64,000 nucleotides of DNA from Leptothrix sp. (in: b-proteobacteria) (GCA_013822685.1 PNKV01000009.1:1-64000), one strand, 5' to 3'. Positions 35,375 through 44,582 are shown, numbered from the stretch's first letter. The notes: a model not told the origin generated them from the sequence alone. Translations and numbers: made by a program.

Positions 35375-36645
35375 GTCGCGGCGTCAAACAGGTCGGTTTG
35401 CACCGGGGGCTGGGGCCGCAGTTGCTGGGCCAGGTCGAGCGCATCGAGGCGGCGGCCGGGGTGGTGGTCGGCCACGATGACGAAGGGCAGCACTTTCTTG
35501 AGCGACACGCGCAGCACCGACAAGTCGCTGCAACGCACCCGGCGTGCGCGGCGAGTCTGCAGCAGGCGTTCAATGGTCTTGACGCCCAGGCCGGGCACGC
35601 GCAGCAGCATCTCGCGCGGCGCGCGGTTCAGGTCGACCGGGAAGCGTTCGCGGTGCGCCAGCGCCCAGGCCAGTTTGGGATCGAGCTCAAGCGACAACAT
35701 GCCCTCGCCCGGCGGCAGGATCTCGTCGTGCGCGAAGCCGTAAAAGCGCATCAGCCAGTCGGCCTGATAAAGGCGGTGCTCGCGCATCAAGGGCGGCGCC
35801 TGCGAAGGCAGGGCACGTGGCGCGTCGGGGATTGGGCTGAAGGCCGAGTAATACACGCGGCGCAACTGGTACGAGCCGTAGAGCGTGGCGCTGGTGCCCA
35901 GGATGGCCCGGTCGCTGGTGGCGTCGGCGCCCACGATCATCTGGGTGCTTTGGCCGCCGGGTGCGAAGCGCGGCGGCAAGGCCACCAAGGGTGCCGAGCG
36001 TGGTCGCGAAATGATGGGCGAGGGCGCTGAAGCCTCCTTGGCCTCGTCGATGTGCACGCGCAGGCGCGCCATGGACCGGCGGATGGCGGCGCCATCTTTC
36101 TCAGGGGCCAGGGTTTGCAGGCCTTCGGCCGTGGGCAGCTCGATGTTGATGCTCAGGCGGTCGGCGAACCGGCCCGCCTGAGCCAGTAATTCAGGGCTGG
36201 CATCGGGGATGGTCTTGAGGTGGATGTAGCCGCGGAAGTCGTGCTCTTCGCGCAGCACGCGGGCCACCTGCACCACCTGCTCCATCGTGTAATCAGGGTT
36301 GCGGATGATGCCCGAGCTGAGGAACAGGCCCTCGATGCAATTGCGGCGGTAAAAATCCAGGGTGAGCCGCACCACTTCGTCGACCGTGAAACGGGCGCGC
36401 GGCACATTGCTGGTCACGCGGTTGACGCAGTACAGGCAGTCGTACTGGCAGTAGTTGGTCAGCAGGATCTTGAGCAGCGAGATGCAACGGCCATCCGGGG
36501 CGTAGCTGTGGCAAATGCCGGCGCCTTCGGTCGAGCCGATGCCGCGGCCGTTGACCGAATCACGCTGGCTGGTGCCGCTGGACGAGCACGAGGCGTCGTA
36601 CTTGGCGGCGTCGGCCAGGATGGCGAGTTTTTGCTGGATGATCAC
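35368..36645 (-). CDS. Putative DNA modification/repair radical SAM protein
   Basis: This is a radical SAM protein of about 425 residues of the type usually encoded beside UdgX (TIGR03916). The cluster motif is YCQYDCLYC, and the preceding SCSSSGTSQRDSVNGRGIGS and GICHSY are family-conserved. The C-terminus contains a HhH-like segment (LRVPGLGVKTIERLLQTRRARRVRC) suggesting DNA binding. The start is uncertain: a GTG at 36645 gives a typical N-terminus (VIIQQKLAILADAAKYDASC) but overlaps the SOS box and has no ribosome site; the ATG at 36690 is also in frame. It overlaps the udgX start. The substrate is unknown. Confidence 0.88.
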   Translation of the reverse strand: MIIQQKLAILADAAKYDASCSSSGTSQRDSVNGRGIGSTEGAGICHSYAPDGRCISLLKILLTNYCQYDCLYCVNRVTSNVPRARFTVDEVVRLTLDFYRRNCIEGLFLSSGIIRNPDYTMEQVVQVARVLREEHDFRGYIHLKTIPDASPELLAQAGRFADRLSINIELPTAEGLQTLAPEKDGAAIRRSMARLRVHIDEAKEASAPSPIISRPRSAPLVALPPRFAPGGQSTQMIVGADATSDRAILGTSATLYGSYQLRRVYYSAFSPIPDAPRALPSQAPPLMREHRLYQADWLMRFYGFAHDEILPPGEGMLSLELDPKLAWALAHRERFPVDLNRAPREMLLRVPGLGVKTIERLLQTRRARRVRCSDLSVLRVSLKKVLPFVIVADHHPGRRLDALDLAQQLRPQPPVQTDLFDAATC

Positions 36646-36660
36646 TGTATGAATATACAG
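36645..36660. promoter_or_regulatory. LexA (SOS) box upstream of the radical SAM-udgX pair
   Basis: The sequence CTGTATGAATATACAG has the LexA consensus CTGT-N8-ACAG with perfect arms and an AT-rich core. It overlaps or directly precedes the start of the radical SAM gene. The gene pair is DNA-repair related, so damage-inducible control is very plausible. Confidence 0.85.
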
Positions 36661-36704
36661 TGATCCGACTACCTCCGCAAGTTGGGGCATCAAGCCCACT
36701 ACCG

Positions 36705-39092
36705 TCAGGGTCTGGCGGGCTCCATGGGCCGCTCGGGCAGGGGCGGCGGGCTGATGGCGGGGCGGTTGTCCACCGAGCGACCCAGCCTGTTCACCAGTTG
36801 GTCCAGCTCGTCCGAGGTCTTGGGGGCATCCGGGTCGCCCTCGGCGTCATCCATGGCCGGGTTGCGCGCAGGCTCGCTGGCCGGGTCCATCGTGATCGGG
36901 TTGCCTTCCGAATCCAGCAGCGGCGCGCTTTCGTCAACCTCTTCGCTGGTGGGGCTCCATTCGCCATTGCCCGTCACGGGTGGGCGCCTCGGGCTGGGGA
37001 ACGAAGCCTGGGTGTCCATCAGCTTTTGCTTGAAGGCGGTGCGCAGGAAATCGCCCACCAGCAGCAAGGCACTGTGGCCGCCCTGGCCCCAATAACTGCC
37101 GCGCATGGTGACGTGCTGGTCGTTGAACCCCACCCACGCCCCAGTCACCAACTGCGGATGCATCACCATGAACCAGCCGTCGGTGTTGTTCTGCGTGGTG
37201 CCGGTCTTGCCAGCCAGGTCGCCCTCGGGCACGAAGCGCGTGCGCAGCATGGTGCCGGTGCCGTAAGTGACCACACCGCGCATCATGTCGATCAGGTTGT
37301 TGACGGTGTCCACGCTCAAGGCACGGTCCACCTTGTTGGGGCCGAAGACCGCGATTTCCTTGCCCTGCTTGTCGGTGATGCGTTCGACAAAGTAAGGCTG
37401 CTTGTGCTCACCACCGCTTGCGATGGTGGAGTACACCGTGGCCATTTCCAGCAGGGTGACGGGGCTGGTGCCCAGGGCCATCGACGGCACGGCGTCCAGC
37501 TTGCTGTCGGTGATGCCCATGGACTTGGCCAGCGCCGTGATGCGCGGCAGGCCGGCATCCTGCATGACTTGCGTGGTGATGGTGTTCTTGGACAAGACCA
37601 GGCCTTGCCACATGGTCATCGACTCGCCCGTGCTGCCCGACATGTCGGTGGGCCGCCAGACCTTGCCATTGCCCAGGCGCACTTCAATCGGCGTGTCCAC
37701 GTAGGTGCGGGTGGGCAGGATGCCGGCCTCCAGGGCGGCCGCGTACACGATGGGCTTGAAGGTGGAGCCCGGCTGGCGCGCGGCCTGGCCCACGTGGTCG
37801 AACTGCTCATCGCCAAAGTCGCGGCTGCCCACCCAGGCCTTGACCGCGCCGCTGCGCGGGTCCATGGCCACGAAGCCGGCTTCAAGGCGGGTCTTGTCGG
37901 CACGCACCTTGGCCATCAACTCGGCATCGCCCATCACCGTCTTCAAGGCCTGGGCTGGTGGTTGGCCTGACTTAACCAGCTTGCGGTAGTCGGGCGTTCG
38001 GCGCGCGGCGTCGGCCAGCAGCTTGGGGTGCTGGCGCCAGAAGTGGTCGAAAGCCTTGGCCTTGCTGGCCTGCGCATAGCTGTCCAGCGAGCGCGAGACG
38101 ACCGGCATTGCGGCCGCGCTCCACTCCACGTCGGCCACGTTCTGCAGGGATTCGGTCTGGCGCTCCACGGCTTTCACGGCGGCTTCCTGCAGGCGCGAAT
38201 CGAGCGTGGTGTGGATGACCAATCCTTCACGCGACAGATCACGGTCGTTCTGGTCGGCCCAATCGTCCAGCCAACGGCGCACCTGGGCGGCGAAGTGCGG
38301 CGCCAGGGCCAGGTCCACCGGCTGGCGGGTCAGGCTGACTTGCAACTCTTCTTGCCGGGCCGCGTCGTGATCGGCTTGAGACATCACCCCGCGTTTGAGC
38401 ATCTGCGCCAGCACCAGGTTGCGGCGGGCCTTGGCGCGCTCGGGGTGCAGCACCGGGTTGTAGTAGTTCGTGCCTTTCAGCATGGCGACCAGCGTGGCGC
38501 TTTCGGCGGCGTCCAGCTCGCTGGCGGGCTTGTCGAAATAGGTGTGGGCAGCGGCCTCGATGCCCACGGCGTTGTACAAAAAGGGCACCGTGTTGAGGTA
38601 GGCCTCCAGGATCTGGTCCTTGGTGTAGATGCGCTCGATGCGCAGCGCGGTGACGATCTCCTTGACCTTGCGCCCTAGGTTGCGCGATCGGCCGATGTCT
38701 TCCGGAAAAAGATTGCGCACCAGTTGCTGCGTGAGCGTGGAGCCGCCTTCCATGCGGCCGGTGGCCGTGCGCAGGATGGCCTTGATGCTGCGCAGCCAGT
38801 CCACGCCGTGGTGATCACGGAAGCGGTGGTCCTCGGTGGCGATCAGGGCCTGCGTCACATAGGGCGAGACCTGGGCCAGCGTCACGGGCTGCAAACTTTG
38901 CTCCTGGAAGCGCCCAAGGGTCTTGCCATCGGCCGACAGGATCACGCTGGGCTGAGGCACCTGGGTGGTTTTGAGCTCGGTCACGGCGGGGGCCTGTGTG
39001 ACCTGGTAGCCCACGAAAACGACGGCCACGACAGCCAGGGCGGCGGTGGCCAACATCAACCAGATCAGGGTCTGGCGCAGTGGTGAATTCAT
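36705..39092 (-). CDS. Class A penicillin-binding protein (PBP1A-like)
   Basis: This is a 795-residue bifunctional cell-wall synthase. A membrane anchor (about residues 10-28) is followed by a family 51 glycosyltransferase domain with EDHRFRDHHGVD, EGGSTLTQQLVRNLF and RKVKEIVTAL. The transpeptidase domain carries the nucleophile Ser in RQPGSTFKPIVY (about 440), SKN in LSKNTITTQVM, and KTG in LAGKTGTTQNN (about 630). The C-terminal tail of about 100 residues is Pro/Asp/Glu-rich and disordered. The exact orthologue (mrcA or a second class A enzyme) is not assigned. It is divergent from the hybrid kinase at 39230. Confidence 0.92.
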   Translation of the reverse strand: MNSPLRQTLIWLMLATAALAVVAVVFVGYQVTQAPAVTELKTTQVPQPSVILSADGKTLGRFQEQSLQPVTLAQVSPYVTQALIATEDHRFRDHHGVDWLRSIKAILRTATGRMEGGSTLTQQLVRNLFPEDIGRSRNLGRKVKEIVTALRIERIYTKDQILEAYLNTVPFLYNAVGIEAAAHTYFDKPASELDAAESATLVAMLKGTNYYNPVLHPERAKARRNLVLAQMLKRGVMSQADHDAARQEELQVSLTRQPVDLALAPHFAAQVRRWLDDWADQNDRDLSREGLVIHTTLDSRLQEAAVKAVERQTESLQNVADVEWSAAAMPVVSRSLDSYAQASKAKAFDHFWRQHPKLLADAARRTPDYRKLVKSGQPPAQALKTVMGDAELMAKVRADKTRLEAGFVAMDPRSGAVKAWVGSRDFGDEQFDHVGQAARQPGSTFKPIVYAAALEAGILPTRTYVDTPIEVRLGNGKVWRPTDMSGSTGESMTMWQGLVLSKNTITTQVMQDAGLPRITALAKSMGITDSKLDAVPSMALGTSPVTLLEMATVYSTIASGGEHKQPYFVERITDKQGKEIAVFGPNKVDRALSVDTVNNLIDMMRGVVTYGTGTMLRTRFVPEGDLAGKTGTTQNNTDGWFMVMHPQLVTGAWVGFNDQHVTMRGSYWGQGGHSALLLVGDFLRTAFKQKLMDTQASFPSPRRPPVTGNGEWSPTSEEVDESAPLLDSEGNPITMDPASEPARNPAMDDAEGDPDAPKTSDELDQLVNRLGRSVDNRPAISPPPLPERPMEPARP

Positions 39093-39229
39093 GTCAGCGT
39101 TGGTTTCCCATGAGGTGAATGCTCCGGTAGGCAATTAGAGTGCCCGTGGTGCATTGTGGTTCAGCATGGCCTTTGCAAAGTTGACTATCATGCGTGCAAC
39201 AGTTGTCACGATCTTTTAAGCCACCTTCC

Positions 39230-41497
39230 ATGCCCCCGGTCGACCCGGCCCGCCGCGTTCCGCTTCAGCGACGCCTCTTCCTGCTGGCCCTGGGGGCCAT
39301 CCTGCCCCTGGCCGTGGCCTCGGGCATCGGACTGCAGGCGCTGGTCAACCAACAACGCCTGCAAGCCGAGCGCGCCAGCATTGATTTGGCGCGCGCCCTG
39401 AGCATTGCAGTGGGCGGTGAATTGCGCCTCAGCATTTCAGCGCTTGAAACCTTGGCCACCACACCCGGCCTGGGCCCGCAGCTTGATGCCCCCCACTTTG
39501 AGGCGGTGGCCCGCGAGGTTCTTAAAACTCGGCCCGAGTGGCTTCAGATCATGCTGGCCCGCCCGAATGGTGCGGTCGTGGCTTTGGGCAAACCTCAGCC
39601 GTCCCCCGAGGTGCTGTCTCAGCTCAAAACCGCCGAGCCCCACAGTTTCCAATGGGTGGTTGACAACCGCCGGCCTGTCGTGGGCTACCTCGCCAAGGGC
39701 TATGGAGGCCGTTGGGGTGTTCCGGTGCGCGTGCCGGTCATGCGCGATGGGCAATTGATCTTCGTGCTGACGGCCGTGCTGCAACCAGAGGCCTTGAAAA
39801 TCTTGGTCGAGCGCCAACAGGTGCCTCCCAACTGGTTGGTGTCGGTGTGGGATGCCCAGACCAAACGCGTGGCGCGCTCGCGTGCGCACGAGAAATTCCT
39901 GGGCTCGCCACCATCGCCCACCTTGAAGGTGCTGTTCGCCAAAGGCGGTGCGGAAGGGATCGGGCCCACCCACACGCTGGAAAGCGAAGACGTCTACACC
40001 GCGTTCACGCGCCAACGTGATTTCGGCTGGACCGTGTCGGTGGCCGTGCCCGCCAGCGAGATGGTTGTGGGCGCCACCCAGTCCTTGTTGGCCTATGGCG
40101 GTGGGGTGGTGTTGTCGGTGGTGATCGGCCTGCTGGCCGCCTTGGCCATGGCCAGGCGCATCAACGGGCCGATGGGGCAATTGCGCGAAGCGGCGCAGGC
40201 CCTGGGCATGGGCCAGGCTGTGCAGGTACCTCAAGGCGACATCAGCGAGATCCAGGAGGTGGGCGATGCCTTGTTCGACGCCGCCTGCCAGCGCGCCCAC
40301 AGCGAGGCCGAGCGCGAACGCCTGCTCGCCGCCGAGCGGGTGGCCCACGCCGAAGCCCAGTCGGCCATGCTGCAAGCGCAAACCGCCAACCAGGCGAAGG
40401 ACGAGTTCCTGGCCATGCTGGGCCACGAACTGCGCAATCCCCTGTCCCCCATCGTCACCGCGCTGCACTTGATGTCGCGCCGCGATGCGCACGCCCATGA
40501 ATTTGAGCGGCGGATCATCGAGCGCCAGGTCAAGCACATGGTCCGCCTGGTCGACGACCTGCTGGACGTCTCGCGCATCACCCAGGGCAAGATCGAACTG
40601 CGGCGCGAGGCGGTGGACTTGAAAGCCGTGGTGGACCAGGCCGTGGAGCTGACCAAGCCCTTGCTGGATTCGCGCTCGCGGCCGGTTCAATTCAACCTGC
40701 CCGAGCGGCCCGTGATGGTCTGGGGCGATTGGATCCGCCTGGTGCAGGTGGTGGGCAACCTGCTCAGCAATGCCGCCAAGTTCACGCCGCCCGATGGCCT
40801 GATCGAGGTGAGCTTGTCCCAAGGCCTGGGCGGCGTCGAGCTGTCGGTTCGCGACGAGGGCAATGGCATCGCGCCTGAGTTGCTGCCGCAGGTGTTTGAC
40901 CTGTTCACCCAAGGCAAGCAGGCCATCCACCGGGGGTCTGGCGGCTTGGGTTTGGGCTTGGCCATCGTCAAGACCATGGTGCAGTTGCACGGCGGGCGCG
41001 TGAGCGTGGTCAGCCCGGGGCCCGGTCTGGGCAGCACCTTCACGATCAACTTGTTGCCCCTGGATGCCATCGTCGCCTGGGCGCAGGTGGACGATGTGCG
41101 TGATCCGACCCTGCAAGGCCAGGAACGGATCCTGGTGGTGGATGACAACCAGGATGCCGCTGAAACCGTGGCGCTGGTCTTGCGCGATGTGGGCTACGAG
41201 GTTCGCACGGCGCACGATGGCCTGGCCGCCTTGGCCGTGCTGGACGAGTTCGTGCCCGAACTGGCCATGCTCGACATCGGCTTGCCTTCGATGGATGGTT
41301 ACGAGCTGGCCAGTCGCTTGCAGGCTGACGAGCGCACGCGCCACATTCCCCTGATCGCGGTGACGGGTTACGGCGCCGAGTCTGACCTGGCCCGTGCCCT
41401 GCAAGCCGGTTTCCGCGAGCGCCTGGTCAAGCCGGTTGAAACGCCGCAGCTGCTGCAGACCATCCGCCGATTGCTGTCGGCCGCCAAATCGGCCTGA
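39230..41497 (+). CDS. Hybrid sensor histidine kinase with extracytoplasmic sensor
   Basis: This is a 755-residue kinase. It has two membrane segments (about 17-38 and 280-305) around a sensor of about 240 residues that looks like a double-Cache domain (RPEWLQIMLARPNGAVVALG, then TVSVAVPASEM). A HAMP-like stretch, a HisKA domain with the phospho-His in FLAMLGHELRNPLSPI, a HATPase (NLLSNAAKF, GGLGLGLAIVKTMV) and a C-terminal receiver (ILVVDDNQDAAETVAL, phospho-Asp in LAMLDIGLPSMDG) follow. The start is taken at the ATG 39230; a GTG at 39194 is in frame. No separate regulator is nearby. Confidence 0.88.
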   Translation: MPPVDPARRVPLQRRLFLLALGAILPLAVASGIGLQALVNQQRLQAERASIDLARALSIAVGGELRLSISALETLATTPGLGPQLDAPHFEAVAREVLKTRPEWLQIMLARPNGAVVALGKPQPSPEVLSQLKTAEPHSFQWVVDNRRPVVGYLAKGYGGRWGVPVRVPVMRDGQLIFVLTAVLQPEALKILVERQQVPPNWLVSVWDAQTKRVARSRAHEKFLGSPPSPTLKVLFAKGGAEGIGPTHTLESEDVYTAFTRQRDFGWTVSVAVPASEMVVGATQSLLAYGGGVVLSVVIGLLAALAMARRINGPMGQLREAAQALGMGQAVQVPQGDISEIQEVGDALFDAACQRAHSEAERERLLAAERVAHAEAQSAMLQAQTANQAKDEFLAMLGHELRNPLSPIVTALHLMSRRDAHAHEFERRIIERQVKHMVRLVDDLLDVSRITQGKIELRREAVDLKAVVDQAVELTKPLLDSRSRPVQFNLPERPVMVWGDWIRLVQVVGNLLSNAAKFTPPDGLIEVSLSQGLGGVELSVRDEGNGIAPELLPQVFDLFTQGKQAIHRGSGGLGLGLAIVKTMVQLHGGRVSVVSPGPGLGSTFTINLLPLDAIVAWAQVDDVRDPTLQGQERILVVDDNQDAAETVALVLRDVGYEVRTAHDGLAALAVLDEFVPELAMLDIGLPSMDGYELASRLQADERTRHIPLIAVTGYGAESDLARALQAGFRERLVKPVETPQLLQTIRRLLSAAKSA

Positions 41498-41500
41498 CCC

Positions 41501-41530
41501 AAAAAAAAAGCCCCTCCATCACGGAGGGGC
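41501..41530 (-). terminator. Rho-independent terminator of the lipase gene
   Basis: On the minus strand GCCCCTCC and GGAGGGGC pair around a five-base loop followed by nine U residues (AAAAAAAAA on the plus strand). It follows the lipase stop by 39 bases, and it also shields the kinase gene that ends at 41497. Confidence 0.93.
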
Positions 41531-41569
41531 CAGGGCTGACGACAAGGTCAGCAAGAGGTCAACAAGAGA

Positions 41570-43366
41570 TCAGTACTTCACGGGAGCAGGAGGCTTCACA
41601 GCGAACGAGTACGTCTGGCCAGGGCCGGACATGAAGGCCGACAGGATGGCCGAGATGCCGCAACCCTTGATCTGCGGGAAGGTCGTGGTGCCGGTGAAGC
41701 TCAAGCCACCATTGCCCAGCGACGAGACGGGGCCCGTGAACTTGATGGGGAAGGCCACTGGCGTGACGGTCTTGCACTCGCCGAAGGAGATGCCCGACAG
41801 CGATGTCACGGTGATGTTGGCGTAGACGATGCCGTCAATGTTCAACTGACCGTTGTTGTCCAGCACGACGGTGCCTGTGGCTTGACCCACGGGGGTGATC
41901 CGCAGACCGACGGCCGAGCCAATGCCCAGGATCTTCAGCGATTGCTTGAAGTCAGGCACCACCAGGTCGCCCGTCAGGCGCTGGGCCGTGACGTCGGCGT
42001 TGGCCGAGAAGGTCGAGGTGGCCGGCAAGGTCACGGTTTGCGCCAGACCCTTCAGGCCCACGGTGGCGGCCAGTGGCCATTTGTCCAGCGTGACCACGAA
42101 GTTGCCGCCGCCTGGGTTGGCGGTGGATTGTGGCTCGGCCGACAAGGTGTTGCAGGTGCTTGCGGCAGCTTTGCCCGCGAAGCGATCGCCCAGCCAGGTC
42201 AGCACGGTCGGTGCGGCCTGGAATTGGGTCACGATGTGCTCGCTGGGGTACACGTCAAAGCTGACGTTCGAGAACTTGCTGCAGTAAGCCTTCTTGAGCA
42301 CGACGGCCTGGTCGATCGGGATGAACTCGTCAGCCTTGCCGTGGTACTGGTACAGCGGCACGGAAACCTTGTCGCCGCCCAGATCTTGCGCCTTCAAGGT
42401 GGCATTGATGGCGGGGATGGCCGTCAACTGGTCCAGCGTCTGGTTGTTCACCGTGTACAGCGACAGGTTGTCGTTCATCAGCTCGAACAGGGACTCGAAC
42501 ACGCATTGCGTCTTGCCCTTGGCGATGGCGGCTTGACCAGCGGCGTTGGCCAGGGTGTCCAGCGGGATGGACGTTGGGTACTGTTGGGCCAGGCCGATCA
42601 CGCCACCGAACAGGAAGGACGCGCCAGCGCTGCCGTCCAGGTACTTGGCAGTGCGCAGGAAGTCAGCGGGAACACCGCCGGCGGCCACGCCCACCAGGTT
42701 CACGCCGGGTGCGTAGCTGGCGTGGCGTTGGGCGGCCCAGGCGGCGCTTTGGCCACCTTGCGAGTAACCCCAGACGGCGGTTTGCGTGGTGGCGCTGATG
42801 CCGCCAAACGGGATCTGGGTGGCGGCGCGCACGATGTCCAGCACGGCATTGCCTTGCGAAGCGCCAGCCAGGTAAGTCGGTGTGCTGCCAGTCGTGTAGC
42901 CCTGGTAGTCAGAGACCAGCACGGCGTAGCCAGCCTTCAAGGCTGCGGCGATATTGGCGGCCTCGTAGTCACTGCCACCCACCATTTGCAGCGAAGGCGC
43001 GCAATTTTGGGCCAGGCCGTGTGTGCCGACAGCGTAAGAGATGGTGGGGCGTGTGCCCGTGCCGCTCCAGGCGGCGGTGGGCACCAGCACGGTGCCCGTG
43101 ACCACGTTGGCAGCGCCAAGGGAGTCGGTCGACTTGTACATCACGGTCCAGGCCTTGGTGGCCGGGGCGTTGGCGCCGAGGTTGACCGTGGTGGTGCGGT
43201 AGGAAATCAGGTCGCCATGGACGCCGCTGGTGGCGGAGGATGGGGCGGTGTAGAAGGCGATGCCAGCGGGGCCCACGACGGGCGCGGCGTGGGCGGCGGT
43301 CATGGCGATGGTCAAAGCGGCCAGCGGCAGGGTCATGGCCGATTTGCGCAAAAAGGTGCTTTTCAT
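41570..43366 (-). CDS. Secretory lipase-family alpha/beta hydrolase
   Basis: This is a 598-residue exported protein (signal peptide MKSTFLRKSAMTLPLAALTIAMTAAHA). Residues of about 30-385 are a LIP-type (PF03583-like) hydrolase with the nucleophile elbow VWGYSQGGQSAAWA, an Asp in the block YHGKADEFIPI and a His in YPSEHIVTQFQAAP, forming a normal triad. The last 190 residues are a Ser/Thr/Gly-rich beta domain (PGGGNFVVTLDKWPLAATVG onward) that could help in secretion or surface binding. Likely a secreted lipase or esterase; substrate unknown. GGAGAG precedes the ATG. A strong terminator lies downstream. Confidence 0.85.
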   Translation of the reverse strand: MKSTFLRKSAMTLPLAALTIAMTAAHAAPVVGPAGIAFYTAPSSATSGVHGDLISYRTTTVNLGANAPATKAWTVMYKSTDSLGAANVVTGTVLVPTAAWSGTGTRPTISYAVGTHGLAQNCAPSLQMVGGSDYEAANIAAALKAGYAVLVSDYQGYTTGSTPTYLAGASQGNAVLDIVRAATQIPFGGISATTQTAVWGYSQGGQSAAWAAQRHASYAPGVNLVGVAAGGVPADFLRTAKYLDGSAGASFLFGGVIGLAQQYPTSIPLDTLANAAGQAAIAKGKTQCVFESLFELMNDNLSLYTVNNQTLDQLTAIPAINATLKAQDLGGDKVSVPLYQYHGKADEFIPIDQAVVLKKAYCSKFSNVSFDVYPSEHIVTQFQAAPTVLTWLGDRFAGKAAASTCNTLSAEPQSTANPGGGNFVVTLDKWPLAATVGLKGLAQTVTLPATSTFSANADVTAQRLTGDLVVPDFKQSLKILGIGSAVGLRITPVGQATGTVVLDNNGQLNIDGIVYANITVTSLSGISFGECKTVTPVAFPIKFTGPVSSLGNGGLSFTGTTTFPQIKGCGISAILSAFMSGPGQTYSFAVKPPAPVKY

Positions 43367-43556
43367 GGTCTCTCCAGGGTCTGTCAGGAAATCGGTAGCG
43401 AAAACGCGATCCGGTAATCAACAATCGATTAATCGAATGCAGGTAGTCTGACAAAGAGGCCAATCAGTTTTCCAAGGGGTTTTCCGCAAACAAGCGCGTT
43501 TTGGGGTGGGTGCCCCCTTGAACCTGGGGTTGGAAAACCCACGGTGTGGGTGAAAG

Positions 43557-43577
43557 CCTGCCAGTTGAGTTGGCAGG
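43557..43577. terminator. Hairpin after the DUF6748-like gene
   Basis: CCTGCCA and TGGCAGG pair around a seven-base loop, 27 bases past the stop of the leftward gene at 43604. Only GCTTTCAC follows on the minus strand, so termination is weakly supported. Confidence 0.4.
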
Positions 43578-43603
43578 ACAAGCCCCTTCGCCGGCCAACG
43601 CGT

Positions 43604-44305
43604 TCAGCGTGCCTTGGCTGGCGTGAACGGCAGGTAGAACTCGGTGGCCACCAGTTGCTGGCCCTCGCCAGCCGGCCCGGTGATGGTCCGGTGGTCGCCC
43701 GCCGCCAGCAGGCCGGTGCTGCCCAAGGCCTGCAAGCCCGCATCCACCCGGTCAGGTTTGGCCCCGGAGGTGCTCAGGTCCAGGCCGTGAATGCTGCGGC
43801 TGATGGGGTAATTGAGCACCGTCTCCTGGATGGATGGGCAGGGGGCGGTGATGCACACGGTGCCATTGTTCTTCACGGCATAGAACACCCCGCTTGGTTT
43901 GCTTTGGGCTTGGCCCACCCAGGCCTGGTTGACCACCAGGGTGTCCACCTTGGTGGCGCCGGTGCGCAGGGCCACCAATTTACCGCCCGCCAGTGCCTGG
44001 CCAGGAATGAAGGATTGCTCGAAAGCAGCGCGGTCCTGGGCGGACCAGCCCAGGGCACCGGCATCCAGGACGGCCACATGGCAATCCTTTTGCAGGCTGC
44101 CATTGGCGCAACGCGTCAGGGCACGGTTCACAGCCTTGACGAAATAGCCACCGCACACCGGATAAGCGCATTTGCGCAGATCAGGGCGCGTCACGATGTA
44201 GTGGCTGGAAAAGAGGTTGGGGCTGACGATGGGGCCCGATTGGGCCAGTGCGGTGCCGCTCAGCACCACGCAGGCCAGGGCGGATGAAGTCAGTTTGTTC
44301 AGCAT
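43604..44305 (-). CDS. Exported DUF6748-like protein
   Basis: This is a 233-residue protein with a signal peptide (MLNKLTSSALACVVLSGTALA, cut near AQS). The mature N-terminus has SHYIVTRPDLRKCAYPVCGGYFVKAVN, a CxxxxC pair typical of DUF6748 proteins, followed by further Cys pairs (RCANGSLQKDC and CITAPC), so three disulfides are likely. No catalytic site is seen. GAGGAA precedes the ATG at 44305. It is divergent from the dcw cluster; its relation to cell division is not indicated. Confidence 0.7.
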   Translation of the reverse strand: MLNKLTSSALACVVLSGTALAQSGPIVSPNLFSSHYIVTRPDLRKCAYPVCGGYFVKAVNRALTRCANGSLQKDCHVAVLDAGALGWSAQDRAAFEQSFIPGQALAGGKLVALRTGATKVDTLVVNQAWVGQAQSKPSGVFYAVKNNGTVCITAPCPSIQETVLNYPISRSIHGLDLSTSGAKPDRVDAGLQALGSTGLLAAGDHRTITGPAGEGQQLVATEFYLPFTPAKAR

Positions 44306-44436
44306 GGCGAATTCCTCAGATGTTTGTTGTGCTGGGCCGTTGAGCGGCCCGAAGCATCTTAGGAAACATCGCCAGAACGTGGAAACCCCACCCATTCTGG
44401 GGAAATTCTTCATTTTTCACTTCCAGACCCCTTTGC

Positions 44437-44464
44437 AAGTCCTTATTTCATAAGGACTTTTTTT
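44437..44464 (+). terminator. Intrinsic terminator/attenuator-like hairpin upstream of mraZ
   Basis: AAGTCCTTAT and ATAAGGACTT pair perfectly around three bases, and seven T residues follow on the plus strand. No plus-strand gene lies in the preceding 2.9 kb, so it may insulate the dcw promoter from antisense transcripts of the region, or act inside a long mra leader. On the minus strand there is no U-tract. Confidence 0.7.
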
Positions 44465-44530
44465 CTGCGCCTTGCCTTTCAAAAGCTTCCTAAGTCTTTG
44501 ATTTCATTGAACATTTTTTCACTTCTCCCC

Positions 44531-44559
44531 TTGTTTCGGGGGAGGTGATCGGTTAAAGT
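44531..44559 (+). promoter_or_regulatory. Candidate dcw promoter (Pmra)
   Basis: TTGTTT (44531-44536) and TAAAGT (44554-44559) are separated by 17 bases, a reasonable sigma-70 arrangement. It immediately precedes the GTG repeats thought to bind MraZ. Other -35/-10 pairs in the AT-rich leader cannot be excluded. Confidence 0.35.
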
Positions 44560-44582
44560 GGGATTTAGTGCACTTTTGTGGA
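44558..44582 (+). promoter_or_regulatory. Three GTG(G/C)(G/A) direct repeats, probable MraZ-binding box
   Basis: GTGGG (44558), GTGCA (44568) and GTGGA (44578) recur with an exact 10-bp period just before the mraZ start. MraZ represses the cluster in other bacteria by binding TGGG-type direct repeats with one-turn spacing in this position. Confidence 0.7.

Noticed and set aside
34055..35743. Open frame of 562 codons antisense to udgX
   Set aside because: It is antisense to a gene with clear family motifs and has no start context.
39437..41404. Open frame of 655 codons antisense to the hybrid kinase
   Set aside because: The kinase and receiver motifs on the plus strand are complete, and the antisense frame shows only His/Gln-rich noise.
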